Source of the DNA: Olavius sp. associated proteobacterium Delta 1
Lineage (GTDB): Bacteria; Desulfobacterota; Desulfobacteria; Desulfobacterales; JAFDCJ01
Assembly (NCBI GenBank): GCA_902749685.1
Contig: CACVKW010000363.1
Location: 38,745-102,744, forward strand
DNA: 64,000 bases
Reading direction: 5' to 3'
Position numbers and translations under genes: made by a program. Numbering within the stretch: position 1 is the stretch's first letter; the number at the start of each line of letters is the position of its first letter. This document shows positions 53,096 to 61,844 of this stretch, piece after piece. Below the pieces are notes generated by a model. The model saw nothing but the letters and a program-made list of their open reading frames with translations, searched no databases and was not told the origin of the DNA.

Positions 53096-54493
53096 GGATT
53101 TTGGTCCTATCTGCTGTGGCTCGTTCTGATGACTGTTGCCATGGCTTCGACGGCACAGGGTGAAAATCGAGCCCTGTTGATCGGTGTCGGCCGCTATGCC
53201 CATTTCGATGATAGACTGAACGGCGTCAGTCTGGACCTCGACATGATGACGGAAATGGCACAATTGATGGGATATCAGAAAAAAGCGATTAAAATTCTTG
53301 AAAATGAACATGCCACCACGACCAATGTTTATCAAACATTCGATAACTGGTTGATAAACGAAATCGAGCCGGAGGACCGCGTCTTGATATATTTCAGCGG
53401 ACACGGCTCCCAGGTGCTGGATGAAAGTGATGATGAAAAAGACCAATTCGATGAAGTGTTGCTGCTCTATGACACAATCCTCTCCGTGAAAAACGGACGC
53501 CCGTCCCTGGAGGGGGTGTTACACGATGACCGGTTCCACAGAATGCTGACGCAAATTAAAAGCCGAAATATTCTGGTTATCCTGGATGCCTGTCACAGCG
53601 GAAGCGCAACCAGGGGTCTACGGCCAATCCCTCGAACGATTCCCGTAAACGATGCCCAGGTGAAATACTTCTATTATTCCCCGATGCTGAAGACTGCCGG
53701 CGCAAGCGGCAGGTTTGATGTGATGGAGCCTTCGGCTTCATCTGATTTCGATGGTCGATATGTTGCCATGACGGCCTGCCGGGATGATGAAAAGACCGTT
53801 GCGACTTCCCAGGGAAGTATATTTACCCTGGGACTGCGTCAAGCGCTGCGGGCTGCGGCAATGGCCGGCATAAGCATTACACCGGAAGAATTAAAGCATC
53901 AAACGACCCGCTATATTCAAGAACAGTTCCAATCCGACGTGGTCGCTTTTCATCCCCAAATCGCCGGCCATAAGAAGCTTCGTCAACGCCCGCTGGAGCT
54001 GGCAGTGCTTTCCGGCGGCAACGGAATGATGCGGCAAAATCTGGCGGCCCTGGCGGAAAAGAGTCATGAAACCATCCGGCTCAATCTGAATAAAACGTGT
54101 TATGAGCCCGGGGATGTGCTGGAAATATCGGTTAAGATAACGGGTCCGGGTTATTTGAACGTTATGAGTATTGCGGCGGATGATCAGGCAACCGTGTTGT
54201 TTCCGAACCAGTATCACCCGCAAAATGCCGTAGGGCCCGGAAAACTTACTATCCCCACCGCTCAAATGGACTTTGAATTGGTCAGCGACGGTCCCCCCGG
54301 CCCCCGTCTGATCACAGCCTTTTTAACCCGTGCGCCGCTAAATAACTATAAAGACGGCTTTAAAACCAAAAATGATGCGATGGCGGATCTGTCCCCGAGA
54401 TCAACACGCTCCTTGATACTGCGCCAAAAGAAAGACTGGCTGGCCGCCGGCAAGGCATCGGTGGAAATCCGGCAAGAAGGGCGTTGTGAATGA
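52907..54493 (+). CDS. Caspase-like (C14) protease with DUF4384 domain
   Basis: A 528-residue frame with a caspase-like fold: ENRALLIGVGRYAHFDDRL, catalytic His166 in YFSGHGSQV and Cys229 in ILDACHSGSAT, so the dyad is intact. A C-terminal DUF4384-like beta domain (YEPGDVLEISVKITGPGYLNV, ATVLFPNQYH) follows at about 390-500. The hydrophobic SYLLWLVLMTVAMASTAQG at 66-85 looks like a signal peptide, but no ATG precedes it except 52907 (MNIEHRITKYG, repeat-derived) and M75 (53129) inside it. The true start may be a rare codon or the 5' end may have been rebuilt by repeats. Likely periplasmic. It stands 405 bp after the transglycosylase. Confidence 0.85.
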   Translation: MNIEHRITKYGILPVESLPSRTPGSNDRVERSIIAKKTERSDTILRNSAIRCSAVLRFAVQRCGFWSYLLWLVLMTVAMASTAQGENRALLIGVGRYAHFDDRLNGVSLDLDMMTEMAQLMGYQKKAIKILENEHATTTNVYQTFDNWLINEIEPEDRVLIYFSGHGSQVLDESDDEKDQFDEVLLLYDTILSVKNGRPSLEGVLHDDRFHRMLTQIKSRNILVILDACHSGSATRGLRPIPRTIPVNDAQVKYFYYSPMLKTAGASGRFDVMEPSASSDFDGRYVAMTACRDDEKTVATSQGSIFTLGLRQALRAAAMAGISITPEELKHQTTRYIQEQFQSDVVAFHPQIAGHKKLRQRPLELAVLSGGNGMMRQNLAALAEKSHETIRLNLNKTCYEPGDVLEISVKITGPGYLNVMSIAADDQATVLFPNQYHPQNAVGPGKLTIPTAQMDFELVSDGPPGPRLITAFLTRAPLNNYKDGFKTKNDAMADLSPRSTRSLILRQKKDWLAAGKASVEIRQEGRCE

Positions 54494-54514
54494 GCATAAG
54501 ATGAATCTCTCGCC

Positions 54515-54590
54515 CACTTCGTTAGAGCCCGCAGAGACCGCAGAGAAAAAAAATACTCAGCGTGCTCTGTGAACTCTGTGAGAGCCATAT
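54515..54590. repeat. CGCAGAGA/CTCTGTGA word array
   Basis: GCCCGCAGAGACCGCAGAGA, then an A-run, then GCTCTGTGAACTCTGTGAG, an inverted pair of a known-looking word class. It fills the 115 bp gap. Confidence 0.65.
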
Positions 54591-54608
54591 AGAAAATGGA
54601 GGCAATCC

Positions 54609-55472
54609 ATGATGCGTTATAGCTGGATCGGAATTTTATTTTTTTTTACCGTATGGTCCGGTTCATCACTGGCAATGAATTGCCGGTTGGGTGCCGATTA
54701 CTATTACCGGGCTAAATCCGAGACCGATCCACAAAGCATGATCGATTGGCTGAATAGATCGGTACAGGTGTGTCCTAATTTCAACGCCTGGTACATGCTC
54801 GGATTGATCCACATGCAGCAGGGGCAGCTTGATCCTGCCATTGCGGCCTTTTCCCGGGCCGGAGCTCAGGCCGTTTCCGCAAAAAACGAAGCACTGGCTC
54901 TGGCCCGCCAGGGCGAACTGCTGGCCCGCACCGGCCAGCTGCCCCGGGCGCTGCGTGCCCTTGAACTGGCCCAACGGTTTCATCCCGAACCTGCACCGCA
55001 TTGGCTGGAGGATTCATTAAAATATGCCAGAATCCAAACGTATCAATCCATAATACCTGCCGCAGATATCGCCTATATTTTCGAGACCGGCACGCAAACC
55101 AGCATGGACGGCCGATTTGCTGTGCGGCCGGCGCTGAATCTACCGGTTCACTTTGACTTTGACCAGGCGAAATTAAATCCGGCGGGAAGCCGCCAGGTAT
55201 TTGAACTGGGCCGGGCCCTGACTCGCAATCAACTGAACCAATGGTCATTTCTGCTTGTCGGGCACACGGATAAAAGAGGGTCCCGGGTCTACAACCAGGC
55301 ATTGTCCGATAAGCGCGCATACACGGTAAAAATGGAACTGGAACGAAAATTTCCATCCCTGGCCGGTAGATTGGAGATCCGAGGACGTGGCGAGTCCGAG
55401 CTGCTTTACAATGGGGAGACAGAAATTGATCACCAGTTGAATCGGCGCGTGAAGGTGACGGTGCATGATTGA
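54609..55472 (+). CDS. TPR-OmpA family protein
   Basis: A 287-residue secreted protein. The signal peptide is IGILFFFTVWSGSSLAM. Two to three TPR-like repeats (FNAWYMLGLIHMQQGQLDPA, LALARQGELLARTGQLPRAL) occupy about 35-135. From about 175 an OmpA C-terminal peptidoglycan-binding domain carries the diagnostic LVGHTDKRGSRVYNQALSD and RGRGESELLYNGE. It anchors the assembly to peptidoglycan, with TPRs for protein contacts. Start ATG 54609 follows GGAGG at six bases. Confidence 0.87.
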   Translation: MMRYSWIGILFFFTVWSGSSLAMNCRLGADYYYRAKSETDPQSMIDWLNRSVQVCPNFNAWYMLGLIHMQQGQLDPAIAAFSRAGAQAVSAKNEALALARQGELLARTGQLPRALRALELAQRFHPEPAPHWLEDSLKYARIQTYQSIIPAADIAYIFETGTQTSMDGRFAVRPALNLPVHFDFDQAKLNPAGSRQVFELGRALTRNQLNQWSFLLVGHTDKRGSRVYNQALSDKRAYTVKMELERKFPSLAGRLEIRGRGESELLYNGETEIDHQLNRRVKVTVHD

Positions 55473-55640
55473 AGATTGAAGATTGGTGGAATACTGGCGG
55501 TCTTAGCCACTTTCACAATTAAAGAAGGGTCAATTAACCCCACCACCACAAGTGGATGTAGTATTGATAGCATTTCAATGAAAAAGGTGGAGCAAAGCGA
55601 CTCCGTAAATCTTCAATATTCAATTATTTTGAGAGGCTAT
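55468..55640. repeat. Word array between OmpA-like and second caspase gene
   Basis: GATTGAAGATTGAAGATTGG at 55468-55487 overlaps the stop region. Its complement, AATCTTCAATATTCAATTATT, is at 55608-55628. The middle is unassigned. Confidence 0.7.
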
Positions 55641-55648
55641 TTCAGACA

Positions 55649-58600
55649 ATGATCAGAAAAAATACGAATATAGCAATAACACTGGGGGTTATTTTAATCT
55701 GCCTGGTCGGCAACATCACCATGGCTGCCAGCGCTGAAAACCATGCCCTTCTCATCGGTATCGGTAAATACAAGCAGCGAACGCTTGAGGGGCCTCCCTT
55801 TGATGTGGCGGCGCTGGCCGGGATGCTCACCGCACATTATGATTTTCCCAAAGAAAATGTCCATACCCTGGTCAATGATGAAGCCGTCAAGTTGAGGATT
55901 CTTGATGAGATTCAGCTGCTGACTGCCAGAACCCGACCGGGTGATCGCGTATTTATTTATTTTAGCGGCCACGGAACCAGTCGTCGCGATGAAATATTGG
56001 CCCTGCCCCTGCCGCATTCAACCGGCGCCCTGGTACCGGCAGATTTTAATGGAGAGCCCGGCCAATCAGCTGAGAAATTGCTGGCTCAACTGATTATCGG
56101 CAAGCGCGACCTGCGGCCGACACTGGAGCGACTCGATCAGGACCGGGAGGTTCTGATGGTCTTTGATACCTGTTTTTCCGGCAACACGGTCCGCGCGCTT
56201 GGGGCTTCTGAATACACAGATTCAAGCCGCTACCTGCGGCTTGACCCGAAAAGCGTCTTCGGCGCTGAGCGGGATGTTGGCAATTTTGAGGAAAATTTAA
56301 ATCCCATCGATCCATATCCCTATCGAAATATTTTTTACATATCAGCATCAACGGATAATGAAGTCGCCAGAGACATCCGGCAGGGTAATCTTCATTTATT
56401 TCCGACCATCGACGGCAATCCCCATGGCGTGCTGACGGACTCCCTGCTGAGGGTGCTGGCAGGACAACGGCCGGTTGACACCAACAACGACGGTCAGTGG
56501 AGCCAAATCGAATTATATACTGCAGTCAAATCGGAAGTAAAGCGGCGTTTTAAACAAACTCCCCAGGCACTTCCCAGGGAAGGAAAGCTTGCTGAGCGGT
56601 TATATTCGAGATCGTTTTTTGCCCGCTCCGCCGGGGGGATGGCGGCAGCACCCCAGGTGCCGACAGAACCAGAGCCCGCTTCGCAATTTCAGGCGACGGA
56701 TTATCAGACGGACTATTCTTCTTCGCATGCGTTGGTTGTCGGAATTGATAAATACTACCAATGGCCCCGCCTGGAATATGCCGCCAAAGATGCAAGAGAG
56801 ATGGGCGTTTTGTTGGAAACACAGGGTTTTCAAATACATTTGCTCACAGACGAACAAGCCACTTTGCGAAATATTCATGCGGAACTGCAAACAATCGGCA
56901 ATGCGGTGGATAGCAATTCACGTGTGGTTTTCTATTTTGCCGGTCATGGTCAAACCGAGGATCTGCCGGGCGGCAGAGAAAGGGGGTACATCGTACCGGT
57001 CGATGCGGCTGAATACGATTGGCAGCGTACGATGCTGCCCATGGACCAATTGAACCGGAGCATTAAGCTGTTCAAGGCCAAACACATCTTGATGGCGTTT
57101 GATTCCTGCTACTCCGGTCTGGGCCTGACCCGTTCGATAAAAGGACATCCCCAACAGAACTCAGCTTATATCCAAAAAATGATGCGCTCGCGAAGTATTC
57201 AAATCCTGACCGCCGGCAGTCGCTCAGAGCAGGCGATCGAGGCTGCCGGCCACGGACTGTTTACGGATCATCTGCTGGCCGCCCTAGCGGGCGCCGCCGA
57301 CATTAATGACGACGGCTATATAACCGCGACTGAAATCTATGCGACACTACGCCCCAGCATAACCCGGAAATCCTACAGTCGCCAGACTCCGCAATTCGGC
57401 TATATTGAAGGCAATGGAGATATTATTTTTCGGAATACGCCTCGCGACAGGCAATCGGCCACTGTTTTAATCGATACCGGAATCAGTGGAATCGATGTTT
57501 GGGCCGGAACTTTTGAAATCGGGCATCGCCTGTCGAAGGGTCGGCATCAGTTGCCGGCAAAAGCCGGGCAAACGACAATTATCGTTAAAAAAGGCGGCCG
57601 CACCCTTTACCGGGACACTGTACAGCTGTCGGCTAACCGGATATTTCCAATCCAAATTGGCTTAAGCGGCCAGAAACCAGATTACCGGGAAGCATTTTCC
57701 ATGCTCACCATCGCCAGCCGCAAAGTCGAAAATTATTCAAATTCGCTTGCCTATGACCTGGATCACGACGGTCGTGAGGAGATTGTTACGGCTTCAGGTA
57801 AGTATCTATATGCCTTCAAATCCAACGGCGCTATCGTCTGGCAAAAAAAATTCAATGTTCCAGTCACCTTGAATCTGATTGACGACTGGAATTCGCAGCC
57901 GGCCATCGGGCTGACGGCTTTGGATTATAATACAGTTCATCTGATGCTCTTAAACCGGCGCGGCCAAAAAATCTGGCAGCATGTCCGAAAAATCACCGGT
58001 TACCATCGCGGAAAACCCGACGGTGGCGGCAGCATTGCCAAACTGGCCGATATTGACCGGGATGGCCGTAAGGAAGTTATCGCCATTGCAAGGGCGCAAT
58101 ATAGCTTAAAGCCCCGTGGCCTCATGGTTTACGATCAAAATGCCGGCGAGTTGTGGCGCTATGCCATTGGACCCAGCCCACAGAGTATCGCCATCTGGCA
58201 AAATGATCGCGGCCGGCCGGATATCATAATCGGGACTTACAGTCCCGGAAACGGGAATCATGAGGTTCATAATGATACCAGTGACATGCAAACCTATGTC
58301 ATCAGTATCGACGGTTATGGCAGGACAAATTGGATCATCCGGATCGGTGAATTTTACAATGGGGTTGGCGTGTTATTGGCGGATCCGGCGGGTAGCGGTA
58401 GGGCGTCCTTATATGCCCATCAATACACATCATCTTTTTTGCGGCAGGATGCCGGCGCAATCTACCGCATTTCAAGGTCCGGCGATATCCTCAATCAATT
58501 TAATACCGCAAATTCAATTTTAAGTATTGCGGCCGCTCATCCTAGCGGGCCCGGACAGGGGTTCGTGTATGCCGCAGATAACAAAAGCAATCTATACAAA

Positions 58601-58969
58601 CTGGATGATCGTTTGAACCTGCTGCAAAAAAAATCGTTGAAAACAGAGTCGCCCCCTCCTGAAATCAGGCTTGTCGGTGTTCACGACTATGACGGCGACG
58701 GTTCCGCGGATCTGTTGATGTACTCCTTTAACCGCTTGCTAAGTGACAAAAATCCTCTGGCGGAGATGGGTTCGACCCGCAACATGTTCTACTCCAATTT
58801 GAAATTTCAGATCATCTCACAGGATTTTAGTCAATTGCTAAAGAGTGTTTCGATTGCCACAGAATGGGGAAAATGGCGTGGTTTTGCAGTCAAAGATTTC
58901 GAGCGTCCCGCGATGGCCTATTATCCGTTCATGGCGCTGAGTGATAAGATAGCGGTGTTCAACTATTAA
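55649..58969 (+). CDS. Double caspase-like protein with C-terminal FG-GAP/VCBS-like repeats
   Basis: A 1106-residue secreted protein (signal peptide ITLGVILICLVGNITMAASA). Two caspase-like domains: domain 1 (about 30-300) with His108 in YFSGHGTSR and Cys175 in FDTCFSGNT; domain 2 (about 355-600) with His433 in YFAGHGQTE and Cys487 in FDSCYSGLG. Both dyads are intact. A PEGA-like beta domain (about 606-668) and a region of about 400 residues with FG-GAP/VCBS-like motifs (DLDHDGREEIVTASG, DIDRDGRKEVIAIARA, DYDGDGSADLLM) form the C terminus, probably a propeller for binding proteins or glycans. DGR/DxDxD motifs suggest calcium. It is the largest gene of the cluster and follows the OmpA-like gene by 176 bp. 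Its stop is fused to the boundary motif. Confidence 0.88.
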   Translation: MIRKNTNIAITLGVILICLVGNITMAASAENHALLIGIGKYKQRTLEGPPFDVAALAGMLTAHYDFPKENVHTLVNDEAVKLRILDEIQLLTARTRPGDRVFIYFSGHGTSRRDEILALPLPHSTGALVPADFNGEPGQSAEKLLAQLIIGKRDLRPTLERLDQDREVLMVFDTCFSGNTVRALGASEYTDSSRYLRLDPKSVFGAERDVGNFEENLNPIDPYPYRNIFYISASTDNEVARDIRQGNLHLFPTIDGNPHGVLTDSLLRVLAGQRPVDTNNDGQWSQIELYTAVKSEVKRRFKQTPQALPREGKLAERLYSRSFFARSAGGMAAAPQVPTEPEPASQFQATDYQTDYSSSHALVVGIDKYYQWPRLEYAAKDAREMGVLLETQGFQIHLLTDEQATLRNIHAELQTIGNAVDSNSRVVFYFAGHGQTEDLPGGRERGYIVPVDAAEYDWQRTMLPMDQLNRSIKLFKAKHILMAFDSCYSGLGLTRSIKGHPQQNSAYIQKMMRSRSIQILTAGSRSEQAIEAAGHGLFTDHLLAALAGAADINDDGYITATEIYATLRPSITRKSYSRQTPQFGYIEGNGDIIFRNTPRDRQSATVLIDTGISGIDVWAGTFEIGHRLSKGRHQLPAKAGQTTIIVKKGGRTLYRDTVQLSANRIFPIQIGLSGQKPDYREAFSMLTIASRKVENYSNSLAYDLDHDGREEIVTASGKYLYAFKSNGAIVWQKKFNVPVTLNLIDDWNSQPAIGLTALDYNTVHLMLLNRRGQKIWQHVRKITGYHRGKPDGGGSIAKLADIDRDGRKEVIAIARAQYSLKPRGLMVYDQNAGELWRYAIGPSPQSIAIWQNDRGRPDIIIGTYSPGNGNHEVHNDTSDMQTYVISIDGYGRTNWIIRIGEFYNGVGVLLADPAGSGRASLYAHQYTSSFLRQDAGAIYRISRSGDILNQFNTANSILSIAAAHPSGPGQGFVYAADNKSNLYKLDDRLNLLQKKSLKTESPPPEIRLVGVHDYDGDGSADLLMYSFNRLLSDKNPLAEMGSTRNMFYSNLKFQIISQDFSQLLKSVSIATEWGKWRGFAVKDFERPAMAYYPFMALSDKIAVFNY

Positions 58970-58985
58970 TTAATCCGCCCCAATA
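58967..58985 (+). repeat. Gene-boundary motif copy at a stop codon
   Basis: TAATTAATCCGCCCCAATA begins at the stop codon of the double caspase gene. Confidence 0.6.
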
Positions 58986-59064
58986 AATAGCGTATCCAAG
59001 GTTGTAGGTTGGTCCCCGAATATTCAATATTCATTCTTCAATCACTTAAAAGGAGGATTTGGCG

Positions 59065-59502
59065 ATGAAAGCAATTAAAAATGGTATTCTTATACTACTG
59101 GCCTTGGGAATATTTATTTCCTGTGCCGGAAGACATTCAGATCGTTTCAACACCCAGCGCGGTGCGGCAATCGGCGCCGGCTTTGGTGCCCTGGCCGGGC
59201 AGCTAATCGGCAGAAACACCCATAGCACGCTGCTAGGGGCCGGTGTTGGGACGCTGGTCGGTGCGATCGCGGGCAACGCGGTTGACCAGGAAAGCCAGAT
59301 TGCGAGAGAGGCCGCTGTGACGAATAGAAGAATTGTATATTATGATGAGGAACAGGATCATGCGATCGAAGCAATTCCGGGACCGGAAGACCAGCAGACA
59401 AAATGCCGTAAAGTAACCAAGCGGGAGTGGGATAAGGGCTATCTTGTCAGTGAAAGGGTAGAGGAAATTTGTGAGGGGGAAAAAATATCACGCAAGTATT
59501 AA
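59065..59502 (+). CDS. Glycine-zipper (2TM) outer membrane lipoprotein
   Basis: A 145-residue lipoprotein with a lipobox (LGIFISC) and an N-terminal glycine zipper (AAIGAGFGALAGQLIG and GAGVGTLVGAIAGNAV), as in the 17 kDa surface antigen/SlyB group. The C-terminal 50 residues include CRKVTKREWDKGYLVSERVE. The SD AGGAGG stands eight bases before ATG 59065. Ends the cluster; a strong terminator follows. Confidence 0.85.
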   Translation: MKAIKNGILILLALGIFISCAGRHSDRFNTQRGAAIGAGFGALAGQLIGRNTHSTLLGAGVGTLVGAIAGNAVDQESQIAREAAVTNRRIVYYDEEQDHAIEAIPGPEDQQTKCRKVTKREWDKGYLVSERVEEICEGEKISRKY

Positions 59503-59552
59503 AACAAAAGGGCATTCTAATGTTAGTCAAAAGAATGCCCTTTTTGTTTTAA
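59501..59552. terminator. Strong bidirectional terminator
   Basis: ACAAAAGGGCATTCT pairs perfectly with AGAATGCCCTTTTTGT around a 13-base loop, with A-run and T-run on the two sides. It closes the 42.6-59.5 kb cluster on the plus strand and the cold-shock gene on the minus strand. Confidence 0.92.
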
Positions 59553-59562
59553 TTACAGTTGG

Positions 59563-59763
59563 TTAGACTACTGTGACATTCGCAGCAGCAGGACCTTTTT
59601 GTCCCTGCTCGATGTCAAAGGTCACCCGGTCGCCTTCATTGAGAGTTTTGAAACCGCTTGCATTAATTGCTGAATGATGAACAAACACATCCGGTCCGTC
59701 TTCCTGCTCAATAAAGCCAAAACCTTTTCGATCATTAAACCACTTAACAGTTCCGTCAGCCAT
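59563..59763 (-). CDS. Cold-shock protein (CspA family)
   Basis: A 66-residue cold-shock domain: [20 protein letters not shown] carries both RNP motifs (KGFGFI and VFVHHSAI). Length is normal. It binds single-stranded nucleic acid and acts as an RNA chaperone. AGGAGG precedes the ATG. The long leader (about 125 nt) and the shared terminator are typical of csp genes regulated at the RNA level. Confidence 0.97.
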   Translation of the reverse strand: MADGTVKWFNDRKGFGFIEQEDGPDVFVHHSAINASGFKTLNEGDRVTFDIEQGQKGPAAANVTVV

Positions 59764-59889
59764 GATAACATCCTCCTTTCATAAAATTTTCAACGTACCT
59801 AACTGGAGGATGCCACTCTGACAGCTGGTTTCTTCCTTCAGGACGTAACCGTCCCGCCAATTTAGGGCGGAACTTGATTGATTGTATTA
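59764..59889 (-). promoter_or_regulatory. Long 5' leader of the cold-shock gene
   Basis: About 125 bases between the predicted promoter and the start. Contains a 6 bp hairpin CCCGCC/GGGCGG (59853-59870). Such leaders often act as RNA thermosensors in csp genes; the sequence does not resemble a family I can name. Confidence 0.4.
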
Positions 59890-59918
59890 ACCATATCCTT
59901 TCTTCAAGGCGTTGGCAA
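59890..59918 (-). promoter_or_regulatory. Predicted promoter of the cold-shock gene
   Basis: On the minus strand TTGCCA (59918-59913) and TATGGT (59895-59890) with 17 bp spacing. Confidence 0.4.
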
Positions 59919-59958
59919 GAAAGATTTTAAAATTTTATTAAACTATAGTGCTATGCCT

Positions 59959-59980
59959 GCGCGGGACGGAGTAATTATCT
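59959..59980 (-). repeat. Gene-boundary motif copy next to a stop codon
   Basis: On the minus strand, AATTACTCCGTCCCGCGC follows three bases after the stop codon of the DHH-CBS gene. A degenerate copy. Confidence 0.5.
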
Positions 59981-61271
59981 TAGTCAGGCAGTAGATCATA
60001 TAAATAGAGCATGGCATCCGAACGGGTGATGATACAGATAATCCGATTATTTTCCACCACGGGAAGCCGGCCGATATCATGTTTCATCATCAGGCGGGCG
60101 GCCTGCATGGGGCTTTTGCCGGGTTCGATTGTCAAAATTTTTGTGGTCATAAACGCTTTTACCGGCGACTTCAGCTGGGATTCCTTTTTTATCCTGCGAA
60201 AATCGCGCCGTGAAATCATTCCCACCGGTTTGGTGTCGTTTAAGACCGGCACTCCCGTGCAGCCTTTTTCTTTTAAAATCTCAGCCACCTTTTTCATGGG
60301 AGTGTCATCCGGCACGGTGATTACCGGAAAGGTCATGAGATCGCTGATTTGAACCGACACCTGCTGGTTTCCCAGAACCAACTCATTTATCCGGTCCTCA
60401 ACCGCAGCGGGATTAACTGATTTTAACAGGGCTGCCCCGGCATTTGGATGACCGCCTCCGCCCATACTGCGCATAATCGATCCTACATCAAAGCCATCCA
60501 CCGTACTGCGTCCGATCACCATACATCGATTCCGCTCTGAATCACAGAAGACCCCAAAAGCCACATCCACATTGACGATTTCCATATACATGCGAACCAC
60601 AACGGCAAGGCTGTCCACATATCCCGCGACGTTAATTTTATTAATACTGATCGAATGACCGTTGATCTTGATGCGCCTGGCGGTTTGCAGCATTTTGAAC
60701 AGGATTTCTTTTTGCTATTCACCGTAGCCGGGCGCAGGAAGGTGCTGATAATTTTTAAATCAGCCTTGCGTTCCAATAGGTATGCCGCCGCATAGGTATC
60801 CTCGGCTGTGGTGGCGGGAAATGAGAGATTCCCGGTATCCTCATAAATTCCGGCCAATAGTAAAGTGGCTTGAATCGGCGTCAACAATTTGCCTTCTTTT
60901 TTTAACTGCCTCGTCAACAGGGTAACGGTGGCCCCCACAGGCTCCTGGCATTTAAAGTTCGCTGTAATATTGCCCGCGTTGGTATGATGATCCCATAAAG
61001 AAATTTCAAGGTCATCTTTGTTTTTAAGGCTTGCCATGCGATCCAACCGTTCCCAGTTATTAACATCAACCACGACCAGTTGCACAACATCCTCGAGGTT
61101 GATGTCACCCACCGTACTGGCTTGCAACAGGTCTTTGTGAATTGATAAAAACGATTTGACATTTCCAGACAAAACTGGACCATCTGTTGACAGATCGTCT
61201 CTGTTTGATATTAATGAGCAAAATAAAAAGCATTCACAACCAATTGCGTGCTGTCCAAAAAAAGGCGTCAA
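59980..61271 (-). pseudogene. DHH phosphoesterase with CBS pair, broken by a -1 frameshift
   Basis: Two overlapping minus-strand frames together encode a DHH/DHHA1 phosphoesterase with a CBS pair. The N-terminal part (61271 to about 60714) has VVVDVNNW, the DHH motif SLWDHHTNAGN, VGATVTLLTRQL and GIYEDTGNLSF. The C-terminal part (60708-59980) continues with KEILFKMLQTARRIKING, the DHHA1 motif MRSMGGGGHPNAGAA and two CBS domains (DLMTFPVITVPDD, AFMTTKILTIEPG). The frames join at 60708-60714, an AAAAAG run on the coding strand, where one A is missing for continuity. The usual N-terminal DFD metal motif is not visible (IGCECFLFC in its place), so the protein is probably dead. It could be a sequencing error or a programmed -1 shift. 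The 5' end overlaps the ACT gene head-to-head; start not certain. Confidence 0.75.
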
Positions 61272-61275
61272 TTTA

Positions 61276-61830
61276 ATGAATAAAATAATTTTAACAGTTC
61301 TGGGGCATGATCGACCGGGTATCGTGGCCGTTGTAGCCAAGGTTCTTTTTGAGCAAAGCTGCAATATTGAAAATGTCAGCCAGACAATTCTACAGACCGA
61401 ATTTTCCGGCTCTTTTATCGTTACCCTGCCACCCGAAGTGCTGCCGGACCAGCTGCATGAGATTCTGATGGAAGAACTGGCATTGATGGGCATGCACGTG
61501 CACGTCGCACCGATAGCGGCCGCCGGAGAAACATTTCAATCAAAGGGGAGCGAACCGTTTGTGATCACCACCAAAGGGCCTGATCGCAAGGGCCTTGTTG
61601 CCGGCATCAGTGCCACGATCGCCCGTTATGGTGTCAATATCACAAATTTGAAGGCAGTCTTCAAAGGCGGCGATGAACCCGGCAACAATATAATGATATA
61701 CGAGGTGGATATTCCTGCCAACACCGACCAGAAAGCCTTTTACTACGAACTTAGAGAAACAGCTGAGTCTTTGGCCCTGAACATCAGCATTCAGCACCGC
61801 AACATTTTTAAAACCATTAATAGAATCTAA
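61276..61830 (+). CDS. ACT-domain protein (UPF0237/GcvR-like)
   Basis: A 184-residue protein with two ACT domains: NKIILTVLGHDRPGIVAVVA and FVITTKGPDRKGLVAGISAT. Such tandem-ACT proteins (GcvR type) sense small molecules, usually amino acids, and regulate. It is followed 14 bp downstream by a PFL-family (UPF0210) gene, a pairing conserved in many bacteria. Start ATG 61276 chosen at the ACT domain; the frame extends upstream to 61156 but overlaps the DHH gene. Confidence 0.9.
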   Translation: MNKIILTVLGHDRPGIVAVVAKVLFEQSCNIENVSQTILQTEFSGSFIVTLPPEVLPDQLHEILMEELALMGMHVHVAPIAAAGETFQSKGSEPFVITTKGPDRKGLVAGISATIARYGVNITNLKAVFKGGDEPGNNIMIYEVDIPANTDQKAFYYELRETAESLALNISIQHRNIFKTINRI

Positions 61831-61844
61831 GGGAAAGGGCAACC

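Noticed and set aside
42606..59502. A known antiphage defence system based on caspases
   Set aside because: The caspases here have signal peptides and lie among envelope proteins, with no nucleotide-sensing, gasdermin, TIR or CRISPR-type partner.
60914..61493. A complete minus-strand gene from 61493 with N terminus MPINASSSIRISC
   Set aside because: The N-terminal part is antisense to the ACT gene; protein-like sequence of the DHH family begins only near 61250.
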